Of a stretch of DNA of 64,000 bases, positions 33,205 to 45,600 are shown piece after piece. Under the pieces are notes generated by a model, which worked only from the letters and a program-made list of their open reading frames with translations, searched no databases and was not told where the DNA came from. The DNA is from Struthidea cinerea. Lineage: Eukaryota > Chordata > Aves > Passeriformes > Corcoracidae. A program made the position numbers and the translations under genes. How positions within the stretch are numbered: the first letter of the stretch is position 1; each line of letters begins with the position of its first letter. The stretch lies in NCBI GenBank assembly GCA_013397865.1, contig VZTI01004092.1, positions 156,446-220,445 of the forward strand, given 5' to 3'.

Positions 33205-36200
33205 CACTGGAAAATCTCCCCGCGACCAGGCCTTCAGCATCCACAGGGTACCCCTGTGCCCCGGGCCTGCAGAGCCCCCTGCACACACTCTCCCACCCCC
33301 TGCAGAAGTGCCGCTCCAACAGCCCCTCCCGCAGCCTGGAGCACACCAGTGCCACTGAGCCTCGGCTGCCGATGCCCAAGCACCCACGGGGACTGGGGCT
33401 GTGACAGCTGCTCTGTCACCACCTCCCCCAGGAGCATCACGCTGAAGTTCCCCTCACAGAGCTGAAAAGCCGCTTTAAAATAAGAATCTTGGATTATAAC
33501 TTCTAATCCCTTCATTTGCAGTAAGTGCAGAGAGGGGACAGAGATGCCAGCTCTCTTTCTCTCCCCCGTGCAGGACCAAATGCACTTCAACAACACATCA
33601 AAGTATTTGTGCCACGGCCTGGGCAGGCAGCAACCCAGAGTGGCCGCTTGGCCAGGACATGGTGGCACCATCAGCAGGGCAGGGAGAGGCAGAGGGGGAT
33701 GTTGTCCCTCTCCAACCAAGCGCGGTCATCCCTCTCCATCTCTTGCCCTCCTTCACACCTAAGAGTTATTTTTAGAGGCGTGTCAGTCAGCTCTGGCGTG
33801 TGCTGGAGGGGGATGCACAGACAAGAGGGTGGCAGGCGAATGGGCTCAGCCACTCAGACAAGAACAAACTGTCTGAAAGGCACACGGGCTCCCTGGGATG
33901 GGCAGAGAGCAGGGCAGGGAGTTGGCACTGCCTGTGTGCTGGGACAGGGGCACAGGTGCCACCATGTCTTGGTCTCGTACCCCGGGGCCAGCCCAGGGGC
34001 TGATGTACCCCTGAGTCTGTGTAAGGGGCTCTGTAGCCACTGAGCAGGCAGCAGGCAGTGCTCTTTGGGTTGATGGCAAGGGATGAGTTTACACAATAGA
34101 ACTTTTTGTCTGGACAGACATGCAGCAGGTTTTTTCTGGATCTGGGTCAGCAGCGTCAGCACAAAACTAGCAGGTGCTTTTCTTTATGAGGTCACTGCAG
34201 GGATATTTGTATTTTCCCGGACAGCTCAATGCAATACAAACTGGCCAAGAGTCTTCTCCAAGCCACGCAGCCTTCAAAGGGAGAAAAACATCCAGCTGTG
34301 CTACCATGCCCTGCTCTGGCAGTGGCCCCTGGGCTTGTGGGAGATGCAGTGATCAGGCAGCAGTGCCCCCCAGGTTACCTGCCCTTGTGTTCTGGCTGTG
34401 GGACCCTCGGAGGCCATCCTGCTCCCCATATCATTACACCAGTGATTCAGACAAGTCCCTTCCTGATGAGCTGATTTTTACATCTGGAAGCAGAAACACC
34501 TCGACCCCCCAGGATAAATCCCTCCATGACCACTCCGTACAGGGCTGCAGCTGTGGGGGTGAGGGCTGCTTGTCCCCAGGAGCTGTGGCGGGGACACGTG
34601 CCACCCCACGAGGGCCCGTGGCTGGTCCCTGGGGCTCTGGTGAATGCTGGTGCCGTTTTCTTGGCAGCACAGTGGCATCATGCTGGGCTGTCAGGAGGCA
34701 TCTCCATCAGTGTCATGGCTGTCAGGTATCGGCACAGGGAGCACTAACCTCTCCTGAGCATCTCCAGACACGGACACTTCCTGGCTGACAGCATCACAGG
34801 CATGATGGACACATGCTTGTCCCATGGCAGTGCTGCCTCAGCCAGGGCTGCAGTGGGGATGCTGGGATGCACCCCAACCCCTGCTGTGTTGTATGGGCAC
34901 ACCACGTGGCCTCCAGTGCCAGTGCTGACACCCAGAGCTGAGCACTGTGCCTCATGCACTCAGCTGCTGAGGAGGACAGGCAGTGCTTGGTGAGCGCTGG
35001 TAGCCCTCAGTGCAAGCCAAACCACAGTGGGTGTGTCCCCTCAGTGATGCAGACCCTCTCTCCATTTGGCCCTCAGCACCAAATGCAACCAGGATCCTCC
35101 AGTCCTGAGAGAAGCCCCCTGGAATAGGCAAGGGATAAGGACAAATTGCTCATCCAGAATGACACCAGCTTTAAGGGCACCCCGATGCACAACACAACTC
35201 CTCTTGACACACCATTTAACAGCGCTGTGGAGAAACCACAAGCTGCACAGTGGCTGGCCAGCCAAAGCCTTGCAGTGCCACACGGCATCACATCCTGTCG
35301 TGGACGTGGCACATGTTTTACAACCAGCTGCCAACTGTTGGAGCACATCTGCTAGAACTGCAGCAGGAAGAGCTCCCCTCTCCCAGGGGAGAGGATCACA
35401 CCCGGATCTCCAGGGGAAGCAGCTCTGGAACAGCAACAGAACAATCCTGCCTTTCCCACGGCCCATGTCAGCCCCCACTGTAGCAGAGGATTGGGGCAGT
35501 GGCTTTTATTTTATATTTTGCAGGCCTCAGGAAAAAGAGGATTTCAGAGGGATTTGAGCACAGGTCCCTAAATAGCTCCTTAGAATTAAGAGGTTTCATA
35601 CAGGATTATTTCAAGTGGCTGCCTATGGTGGGAGGGAGAGGCTGGCAGGTGCTGGGGAGGCGAGGGGGCAGAGAAAAGGCAGGAGTGCTGTAGGTGAACA
35701 CAGGGGACCACAATCCCCTTCTGAACCACAGCAGTGGGGACAGGGGAGCATCCCACACCCTGGCTATGTATCCTCTGCTCTGGGCGAGTCAGAAGGAATG
35801 AGGAGCAGAGCAGTGGTCAGCAGGTGTGACACACGGTGGGAACAGGACAAAAGTGGCTCTCACAGTCAGTGAACAGGTGTGGCTGCTTTGACAGAGCCAC
35901 CCACAGTGGCATTTCAGAGGTGTGGGATGAGCCTAAGGGGGGCCATCATCATCCCTGACTTCTCACTAGATGGGAAACCTGTGCCTGATGGAGGTGGGAA
36001 TGCTCTTCTAGTGCTAAGGATGAGATGAGTTTGAAGTGCCGGAGGAGGGGATCAGTCCTTCAGACAGCGCTTGACTAAGGGCAAATTCCTACCTGCAAGG
36101 TTATGCATGCCAGATTTCACAGATCCAAATATTCATGGTGGAAATAAAATAGTGCAAAAACAGGAAAGGCCACAAAATCTTTCAGAACAGGCACAGCTCT

Positions 36201-36409
36201 GTGTACACTGGTGGAATGTGGGTTGAAATGTCTTTCTGATAATACCAGGAGATAGTATTTCTTGGCACAACATTTTCTGGTGCAAAGAGGAAGAGAAATA
36301 TCTGGAAGTTCATTATAATTTTGATATTGGGATGGAAATTGGTTCTTAGGCATTGGATCCTGTGAAAAGCTGGGGTCCTCTGTGGGATCCTGAGCTCCAG
36401 CTTTCAGTA

Positions 36410-36730
36410 GGCAGAAGGGCTGAGCATGCACACAGCAAGAGGCTAAGCCAGAGGCAGGAAGGAAGGAGTTCTAAGCTGGAAGGAGAGCACGTGAGAGAAA
36501 CAAGGAAGAGAGGCTGGTGATAACAGAAAGAGACAGAAATAAGGAAAGAATAGAAAGGAGAAGAGAAAGGGAGAGAGCTGTAATTTGACAGCAGTGGAAC
36601 TAAGAAAGCAGGAGGAGGAAAGCTGAGGTAGATGATTTCCACTGGATGGATGACAGTGGGGAAGGACTGAGGCAAGAGAACAAAAAGGAGCAAGGCAGGA
36701 GAGAGAGCAAAGGAGAAGGTCACAAGCAGA
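36410..36730. repeat. Purine-rich low-complexity tract
   Basis: Over about 300 bases the plus strand is mostly A and G (GGAAGGAAGGAG, AGAGAAAGGGAGAGAG and similar), interrupted by short mixed stretches. Confidence 0.75.
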
Positions 36731-39002
36731 AAACTGAGCAAATGGTTAAATCTCATTAAATACTGTTATTATGAGCAGCCCCTGCTGCTACATCTGGAAT
36801 GATGTGCCATGGGCAAGGCCACAAGTCAGAGAGATGCTGGGGCTAAAATCCTAGCAAATAGAAATTGGGAGTTGAGAGATTTCCTCTGCAACCAGGGAAA
36901 GAACTTTGTCTTCTGGACCCTTCCTTCTCCACTCCCCTCGAGGAACAACCTTCGAACAGCTCTGCCAGCAATCAAGCTCTTTGGCCAAAAGTTAAAAAAA
37001 TTACCACTGACGCTGATTTGTTCTTCCTCAGACCTGAGCTGCCCCAATGAAGTTGGATGAAACAAAGTCTCCCACGGTTTTAAGGCCTCACTCAAAAATT
37101 GAGTCCTTTGCCCATCACCCACCTGTGTCCCCCTCAGTCTGCATTTGAGGGGAGGGAGGTTGTGGGACCTGGATGCACAGGCAAAAGCAGGTCTCTAGGA
37201 AGAGACCTGCATTACTGCAAAGTTGAGAGCTTTAACACATTTTTTGAGCACAGATGTCCCTCTCTAAGGACATACATGTTTATAAAGAGTGGTTTACTTA
37301 TTGCCCCGGTTCATAAAAAGAGGTGAAATTGAAATAGAAATTTTCAGCTATACTGGCACAGACAATTACAAGGAAAAAATGGCATGTCTGTAACTGGCTG
37401 AGATGAATGGTAATGAGCTATGATTGCAGCTTTCAGTGTTTGGCTTTCGGCTCTACAAGACCAAGCCGTTAAATTCAGCATTTCCTCATGTCTATTTAAC
37501 AGCCGCGATTTTTTTGACACAAACACTGTAACAATTACACGTGGGACAGGGCGTGATCTCAGCTCAGGGTGTTGGACACCACAAAACATGCACTTAATGC
37601 CCAGCAGCCATAGCTGCTGAGAGCCATGTGTACAAATACAAATTGGTTACACAGCTGAAGCAACATTAATCAAGATGCACCGATGAGCTGGCAGGGGACC
37701 CACTCCCGAAGGGGTCTGACTTCAGCTTTCACCAGAAAACTTCTTTGTTCCGTTACTGATCCGCAGGCTGGAAGAATGGCAGGAGAGCAGGTTGGCCCCG
37801 TGCTCTGGCGAGTCCTGGGGACAGGGAGCACAGGGCCAACCCGCAGCATTTTGAAGCTACTATTGGAGTGCAAGACAATTGTGCAAAGGCTCATCACTCA
37901 GCTGCCACCTGCAGCAGGACCCTGGGGGACTGCAGTGTGTCACTTCCGAGACCAGACTCTTTGGTAGGAAAGGTGGGTGGGACTTACCTTTTCTTGGCTG
38001 CTCATTTATGCGTTTGTTGATTCTGCTCTGAAGCTGGGAGTGTGAGCAGACCTGGCAATGCTGTGCCGGGGGAGGGGAGAGACTAATCAGCACTAAGTCA
38101 CAGCACGTGTGCTCATCAAACACTCTGTGTGCAGGGGTATCTCTGTGTGGGGTCACTGGGAGGCTGGCACCACCGCAGCTCACTGTCACACCTACACGTG
38201 GTGCTGTGATCAGCCGCCCCCTTTCACAAAGCTTTATCACCGAGAAATACGCTGCTGTTTTAGGATGGCTCTGAAACACTTCCCAGCCTTCTCCAAGGTG
38301 TTACACTCCTCCAGCACCATCTACAAGAACTCACAGCCCTCTGTGGTTTGTGTGTTGGGAGTTGGGATGTGCCAGTGACAGCAGCTGGCTGAACAGACAC
38401 TTCCCAAGGGAAGTCAGCACTGGTTCACATGGGTGGGTATGAGCATGGTGGCTACATCCTGCCAACTGCCTCAGGAGTTTTTGCCTTCCACCAGCTGGGA
38501 TTTAGGTGTGGCCACTTCCTGAAAAAGGTATAACCTGAACCATCCATGGGCATTAGGCTCCACCTTACTGTTTCCCACCCAGGGACACAGACAGGGAGGG
38601 TGCTTGGCAGGAACTACCCTGTTCATCTTGGGTGGAGATTTGCACAGTGCTGTAAAATCTCTATCACACAGCCTTGCCTCTGCACAAAGCTTGTTGTGGT
38701 CAGTGTAGGAGACTTGAACAGCCTGTAGCAAAGAGCCCTCCGTTCACCCTTTTAGCTGCCTTTTAGGGTCAGGGTGTGGCTCCTGCACACAGCTGCAAAG
38801 GGCAGGATGCTCCAGAAGAGAAAGGCTGCCTGCTCCGCTGGGCTCTGGCTCACAGTGCCAGCCCCAATGGATGAAGTGAACACGTCTGGAGACTGTGCAG
38901 GGCTGAAACACGGCATCTGTGAGCAGCACACACTGTCCTTAAGCCGTTCTCAGGGAGTGGGGTGATGTCCTACAGCTACCAGCATGCAGGAGTCCTCACT
39001 AG

Positions 39003-39039
39003 AATCCCTTGTTCTGCACTGGAATCCTTTGTTCTGCAC
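39003..39039. repeat. Short tandem duplication
   Basis: AATCCCTTGTTCTGCAC (39003-39019) is followed at 39023-39039 by AATCCTTTGTTCTGCAC, one difference. It falls in the probable 3' UTR of the transporter. Confidence 0.85.
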
Positions 39040-39527
39040 ATCCCCTCCAGTTACGTATTTGCTGGTGTTTTATGCTCCATCAGTCAACAGTCATCTGGGA
39101 TTTGAACCTGGTGACAGCAATCTCTCTGGGGTGAAGCACAGCTGTGTGCTGTGGGATGCTCTGTGGAGTTTCACATGGAAAGGCAAGAAAAACAGAGAAG
39201 TGGACAGCAATCAGTCTAAGCTCTCTAGAGACACCACCTCTCCTCAGGAGGAGGAAGATGTGGGCACCAGCTGCTCCTCCCTGAGGGCCTGGACCAGGAT
39301 GTTGCAGGATGAAGATGGTCACCGCACAACGCCCTGGTGGCAGCTTGTTCAGGGCCTTGGTCAGCCATGCCAGCAGGAAGAGCCATGAACAGGTTCCTCC
39401 ACCAGGTCCTCTCCTGGACAAGCAAAAGCCACCGCAGAGCCAGGGACAGCAGACTGTGCTGGAGGAGCTTGAGGGACAAGGTGGGGTGAGCAGCTACAGG
39501 GCAGGGCGAGGAGTCCGGGCTTTCCTC

Positions 39528-39632
39528 CTACACGGCAGCATCCGAGATCCTCCCATTCAAGGATGTCTTTGGCTGGAGGCCGTTGTTCTGAGCGTGCACC
39601 TCTGGCCTGGGCTGTGTCATCTGCTGCAAACG
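39528..39632 (-). CDS. SLC6A1L: SLC6A1-like exon 14: C-terminal tail
   Basis: Residues 567-600 (RLQQMTQPRPEVHAQNNGLQ to ISDAAV) and TAG at 39530-39528. The start RLQQMTQP corresponds to RIQVMVQP in GAT1, which supports the exon although the remainder differs. The acceptor is gggcag. The last three residues AAV keep the hydrophobic-x-hydrophobic form of a class II PDZ ligand. Confidence 0.88.
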   Translation of the reverse strand, partial: RLQQMTQPRPEVHAQNNGLQPKTSLNGRISDAAV

Positions 39633-42600
39633 CTGCCCGGGAAGGAAAGGAGAGAGTGTGTCAGCCAGGGATGGGGCAGCAGCTGAGGGCTGGGACCCTC
39701 GCCCCAAGGCTCAGAGGTGACCCTGGTTGCAGGGCGAGGGGACGGTGCATGGAGTGACTCCTCCAGCATTTGGCAGTACCCTGAAAGCCTCTGCAAGCCA
39801 CCTTTGCTTTGATGCTGCACAGAGCACAGCAGCTCCTCCTTTTATCTGAAATATGGGGAGCATCCTGATAACAAACTGTTACCAAGCAAGAGAAGCTGCA
39901 AGGAGGAACAAGAGAGAGCTGCAATGCCACAGGCTTCAGAGCAGACCCATTTTCCCATTAGGGTTGATTACAGAGCATTACTAAGTAACTATAGCAGGTT
40001 AACAAGGTCACAGTCTGTGCCTTTGATGCAGATCAGAGCATCCACCTGCACAAACCTGTGCACAGCAGCACTCCTGTCACCCTGAGAGGATCAAACGAAA
40101 ATTGCAGAGTCAAGTAAAGTGAAGCAAGAACCCAGGAAAATATGGAGGGGCAAATCATTACTGGAGGTGTGTGGACTGAGCATCAGGAGTGATGAAGAAG
40201 AATGAATCACTTTTGCCAGTCAGGGAGGGACTGATGCTGAGCACTGCAGAAGAGAATGCAGAGGAGGATTAAGCCTGACCTGAACAGACATCACTAAGAC
40301 AGGTAGAACCTCTTTCCAGTAAAGGGAAACAAGCTCCTACCCTCCAACACCACTGAAGTGGCTGTTGCTGGGTGAAGTCCCTGAAATGTTCACTGAACTG
40401 CTTCTGCCATTCATGGTATTTTTTTCCCCCTCTCACATTCATGCTCAGTAGGATCAAAATGACTTGTAATCTTTCCTGTCTGTCAAAACCACTTTATTCA
40501 GGATTGGCATCTAATTTCCCTCCAGCTCCAGCTCTATTACAAATTAATGCAGGATCTGTGCATGTAAGAGGCCAAAAATTCTCTCTGTCTCTCTGCTACC
40601 CGCACATGCACACACAGATTAGCCTGCTTTCTTCCTGCTGCCATCTGCTGCTCACTCCTGGGTCTATGAATGATTGAGAGGGGTCTGGGTCTTGTGATGT
40701 TTGTGGGCAATGTTAGAGGAAGAGTCAGATAGGGAGGGTGCACATCAGCCACTCATGCTGCTTACTGGTACTGATGGTTTGCACGAGATGCTGAGGGGAT
40801 GCGTGGAAACACACTCATGAGCTTCCCTCCATGCCCCAGAGTACACAGCACTCTGGAAGTGCTATGGATATAATCAGCACAAGCCCTTGGTCAGGAGGAG
40901 TCGAGCTGCTCCTGGGAGGTCACAGAGCAGTCTGGGCTCCCCCGGATGCTGCAATGTGCTTTCTCCATCTCCAGTGAAACAGGATTGAGACTAGGGAAAG
41001 GGTTGAATCTGTGCTTTCAGGCTTCCCTTTCCCCTTTTCAACTCACATTATGAATGAAGAAGGAACCCTCTAAATGTCTGAGAAAGGGCCTACTATCGGA
41101 ATTGCACTGGCCTTCAACTTGAAATCAACAAAGTGGCTTGACGCAACGCCCTGGCTTGAGTCCTGCAGGAAGGACAAGTACCTAAACCCAGCTTCAGATG
41201 AGAAACTAGAAACTGAAAGCAGATCTGAGACCCCAAACCCCACCCACTTCCCACATCAGAGCCCATCCAAATGGAAAGCTGGGAGGAAGAACATACAAAT
41301 CCACCTGCAACTTCACCTCAAAGGTAGAGAACCTGAAGCTGACCTCAGCACAGTAATTCCAGCCCCAACTTTTCTGAGTCAAACTTTGTTAAAATACAGC
41401 ATCCCTAAAGTAAGCTCATGTGATTTAGATGGTGTCTGGTTGCTGTTCCAGCTGGGCTGGGAAAGCCAAAAATCAACACTCCTGGGGTGACTTCCTACAT
41501 CTGTAGCTTGTGGCAGACAGCACCGAGCCAGGGACTTGGGGCACAGTGCTCTCAAGACTGAATGTCAACACTGTAAATAAAATCTGAACAGTAGGTACTG
41601 GGTGTGACATAGAGGCTCACAACTCACTGCTACATAAAATCCTGCACAAATTACTAAAGAAAATGTTTTAAACAAGATTAGTGTGGTGGGTATTGCGGGT
41701 CGTTCTTGTTTCCTAACCCCTCAGTCACTGAGTGAACTGAAAAGCACATGACAAACCATCCCTGTGCTTGTCTCTGCTGCTGGCAGGGCCTAGCCTGAGG
41801 TATTTCAGGATTCAGGCTTGGAGGATACTGATCTCCCTGCTGAGGAATGCCAAGCAAACATGCTCATAGCCAGGGACTGTCAGGAACTGGAATTTCTCTG
41901 AGTCAAGAAACCTCAAAGATTTCTTCCCAAACCCTTCCATGGCTCCAGTACCCCACACCAAAGGGATATTCAGGGGAGGAGGGCTCCATTTGTGTGGTGA
42001 TGACCACACGAATCTCAATGAGGAACAACAGACATAGGGGTAGACCACCTGAAGGTCTACCTGCATGTCCAGCCACAGCCCAGCAGAGTTCCCAGGGCTC
42101 AGATGTGTCCTGCTCAGCTGTGCTGGCAGGTCCTCTCCAGCGAGCCCGTGTCACTGGAGGCTGTTCAGTGCCCTGGGACTGATCTGGGGTAGAGGGTGCA
42201 CAGAGCTCCTGCAGCAGCAGCCTGCTGCACTCTGACAGCTCTGTCAGCACAGGGCTGCCTGGTCCAGGCTCAGTTCAGGGAGGAGCTTGCCCTGAGCAGA
42301 GAGCAGGGCGGTGAAGCTGTTCCTACCTGCTGCAGAGTCCCTGTTGAGGTGAAGAAACAGTAGAGCATGTACCCTGGAATCAGAACCATGGAGGACAGGG
42401 CCATGAGCCAGCCGATGCCTTGTCCCCACGCAGGATAGACATATTTTCCCAGCGTCAGAGGGGTCATTTCCACCACACTGAAGAAGAACACACCCTGGAA
42501 AAGATCCCCAGCCATTGCAGGGGAAAGTGTGCAAAATCAGAGTCCAGCCATTCTTTCCTTCATTATCCTCTTAGGTCCCAACAGCCTTACAGGAACCCAA

Positions 42601-45600
42601 CAGCTCTACATTAGTCTAGATTCTTTCAGCCCACCAACTGGTAATTTCATATAATTTCTTCTTATCCTATGTAAAAAGCTGGACTTGGAATACCCCTGAT
42701 TTCCTTCTTCACTAGACTACTCAGACAAGCAGTGCCCCCAGAGCAGCTCCTGTGAAAGCTAACAGCAACATCACAGCTGGTCTTGGGAGTCTTCATCTTC
42801 CTGTCACTGGCCTTATCACACCACTCCCTGCACTGCTTCTGCTGCAAGGGCAGGAACCTGCAAAGGCCAAAATGCTCTGCAGTCAGTTATCCTGCATTTG
42901 GTGATAGGTTTTGTTCTCAAATCCTGTCAGAGGTTGAAGTAGTAGCTGAAAGCCAGAACCAATAATAGCTTTTTAAAATATTAAATTATTTTGCTTATCT
43001 TCTGGCATCTCAGAAAAAAAAAAATGAACAACTGATGGCCTCATTTAGAATAAAAGCAATCATCTAGAACTTTTTTACGGGTGATTTCCAGCAGGCAGAG
43101 TGAAAGAGGCTCCTGTATCACTTTATCCATCCCAAGTCTGCCTGGGACCCCCTTGCACCAAACCTGTACTGGCTTGAGAACACAGTGTTTCCCTAAAGCC
43201 CATCTAGAGGCCTTTCTAAACCCACCCCTGCAGACAGGATTCCTGGGTTCTTACCAGGCAGACAAGAGGTGTGAAGAAGGCCCAGCAGATCTTCCACCAG
43301 ATGCAAGGCTTGTAGCCAATCATTTCTTCAATGTTCCTGTAAAACCTGTTCACACCTACAAGAAGAAATGAGCACTGGAAAAAAACCCCATCTCTGCACC
43401 ATGGTCCTCACCTCTTCCCATGGCTGAGCACAGGCCAGGCACAGCAAGAGGGTGACGATGCTGTGGCATGAGAAGCATTAGCTGGAGGGGATGGGGTACT
43501 GGGACACAAACTCATGATAACAGCTTCCATGCTCCTGGTGTTCTCTTGAGGGCCCAGAGGGAAGGACCCCGGGCATCTGCCAGTCTGTGCAGAGGCAGAG
43601 GTCTTTGTGATGGCCTGCAGAAGTGAGATGACAGCCTTCCACTCCTGATTTATCAGCCTAAGCTATTTTCAGTTGCAAAATTGTCATTGTTGTCGCTGGC
43701 TTTGGCTTTTTAAGTAACTCACCATGCCCATGGAGAAAACAGAGGAACAAGGAGTTTTGAGCTTACCATAACACCAAGAAATTGAGATGGTCTCAAAGAA
43801 GACGAGAAAGAGAAGACACATGCCACTGGCTGAGTAGTAATCAAACAGCTTGAAGACATAAATGCCACCCTTAAAAGACAAAAACAAGGTCAAGGAGCTC
43901 AGTTATAGATTATGATCGACAGTATCAGCCGGCAGCTTGGATTGCTACTGTCCATGTCTGTTGGTTTAATGTTAATCTCCTTGGACAGTACAGCCACCAT
44001 TGCAATGTTTCCACTGGAGTCTGGTTCCCAGCAGCAAAACTGATGTGCTCTTGCAGACAATTAGCCAGCCTGTTCCGGCATATCCAGGGGTGAGGAGAAA
44101 AGAAGAAATTCACTGGGATCTCTTATATTCCTCTGCTTTAGAAGGAGTCAATTTAGTATGCTCTGCCCCTCCCAGGAGTTTTGCCTTGCCTCCTCAGGAA
44201 CCCACACTGCTCCACAAATGGTCTGCAGACCACTCAGCCCTCACCTCCCCTCATGTGAACCTCAGCTTCAGCTCCAGAGGCTAAAGCCCCCAGCAGGTTG
44301 GGGTCTTTGTGTTATCTTAACTCTTTGCAGCAAGCGTTCCCTACATTTGGCCTCTGTTGGCTTGAGTCCTTATTGCAAACAGCAGAACACCAGGCCAGGC
44401 CCACAACAGGATGGTGGTAAAACTTATGGAGGCATCCTAAGTCACTTGAGATGTAGCAGTGATGAGCAAACCCCTTTATCCAGAAGAGCAGAAATGCTGT
44501 CACTTCTCCCAAAGCTTTGGTGCTGCTGTGCTATGCCAGGGTGGCCAGAAAGGTGTCAGGAATGGAGGGGCAAGCACAGCCACCTGTACCTGGGTGATGT
44601 TGGAGAATCCAATGAGATAAGAGATGAAGCAGACCACTGCGATGAAGATCTTCTTCCTGGCTCTCAGGACTCGAGGATACTCATCCGCCAGGGCTGTAAT
44701 GAACCCTTCCACAGTGCAGAACTATGGGAAAAGGCATACACCAAGGATATATATATATAAAAAAGTATCTTAGCCTGACATCAACCCCACCCACACACAT
44801 TTAACTTCAGTGTTGAGAACTTTAGTGGTTTATGGATTCTCTGTGGACTCTAGAAAAGAAAGAGGCATCTCTGCACAAAGTTGGTCTGAACCTTCTTCTG
44901 AAAATGCATCTCTCTCCCCACTGAATATAGATGGAGCTAAAATCACTGAAGTTAAATACTTAAAAATAGCTGAGATAAATCTCTGCCTTTTGCTTCTCAT
45001 GAAAAGCCTTCACTTTCTTCCCACAAACTCTCTAGGGCCTCCCCATCACTGCCCTGCTCCCCACGTGCCAGGCCCCGTGTCACAGTTCTGTGCCTGGCTG
45101 CTGCTGGGACACGTGCAGGACCTTTATCGCTCTTCCCTTCTTGCTCTTCTCCGCCTGTGGCGACAGCACTTGTGCTGTTCAGTGATCTAAAACACTCAGT
45201 AAGGACCTGCAACACCCAGTCTTGTGTGCATGTGAATAATAACATCTCTGACTACCCATTCCTTGGCTTTATTTCACTTTTTTAAGCACACAACGTTAAA
45301 TGCGTGTAGCACACCAAAAGCTCAACCTCACAGCACATCATCTTTCTAGAGATGGAAACCCCCGGATGGTTTGTGCAGCGCTGTAACAGGCACAGGATAA
45401 TAATGTTGTCTGCACCATAACACATAACGAAATCCCCATGAGTGTTGCCTTCCAGTTTCCTTCTAGTTCTGCCTTCTGGCACAAGGCCAGTTGGGCTGTA
45501 TATATGTGAAGTGCATCCTTCCCTCCTGTTTCTTGATAAATTGTGAGATTTACTTTTATATCTCACTCCCAGGAACTACAGGTAACATACCTCTCTCAGA

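Larger units (their letters stand above)
27061..39527. other. Region between convergent IQSEC3 and SLC6A1-like genes
   Basis: No coding gene is supported in these 12.4 kb; frames up to about 200 codons occur on both strands without motifs, splice partners or consistent context. It holds a CpG-rich block (29034-29690), an LTR fragment (31496-31990), a perfect hairpin (33175-33204), and a purine-rich tract (36410-36730). The right 1-4 kb probably includes the 3' UTR of the transporter. Confidence 0.6.
42495..44589 (-). other. SLC6A1L: SLC6A1-like introns between exons 10 and 13
   Basis: Three short introns (42495-43254, 43356-43766, 43870-44589) with only A-rich runs near 43012-43024. Nothing else is recognised. 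Confidence 0.7.

Noticed and set aside
34174..34788. 204-codon plus-strand open frame
   Set aside because: Composition looks like translated non-coding DNA, with no recognisable motif and no codon pattern; neighbouring frames are just as long.
38471..38731. Alternative last exon reading EVATPKSQLVEGKNS
   Set aside because: It follows an acceptor-like TTTTTCAG, but the exon at 39528-39632 matches the expected RxQxMxQP start and joins in phase.
41074..41490. 138-codon plus-strand frame in the transporter intron
   Set aside because: No family features and no upstream regulatory sign.
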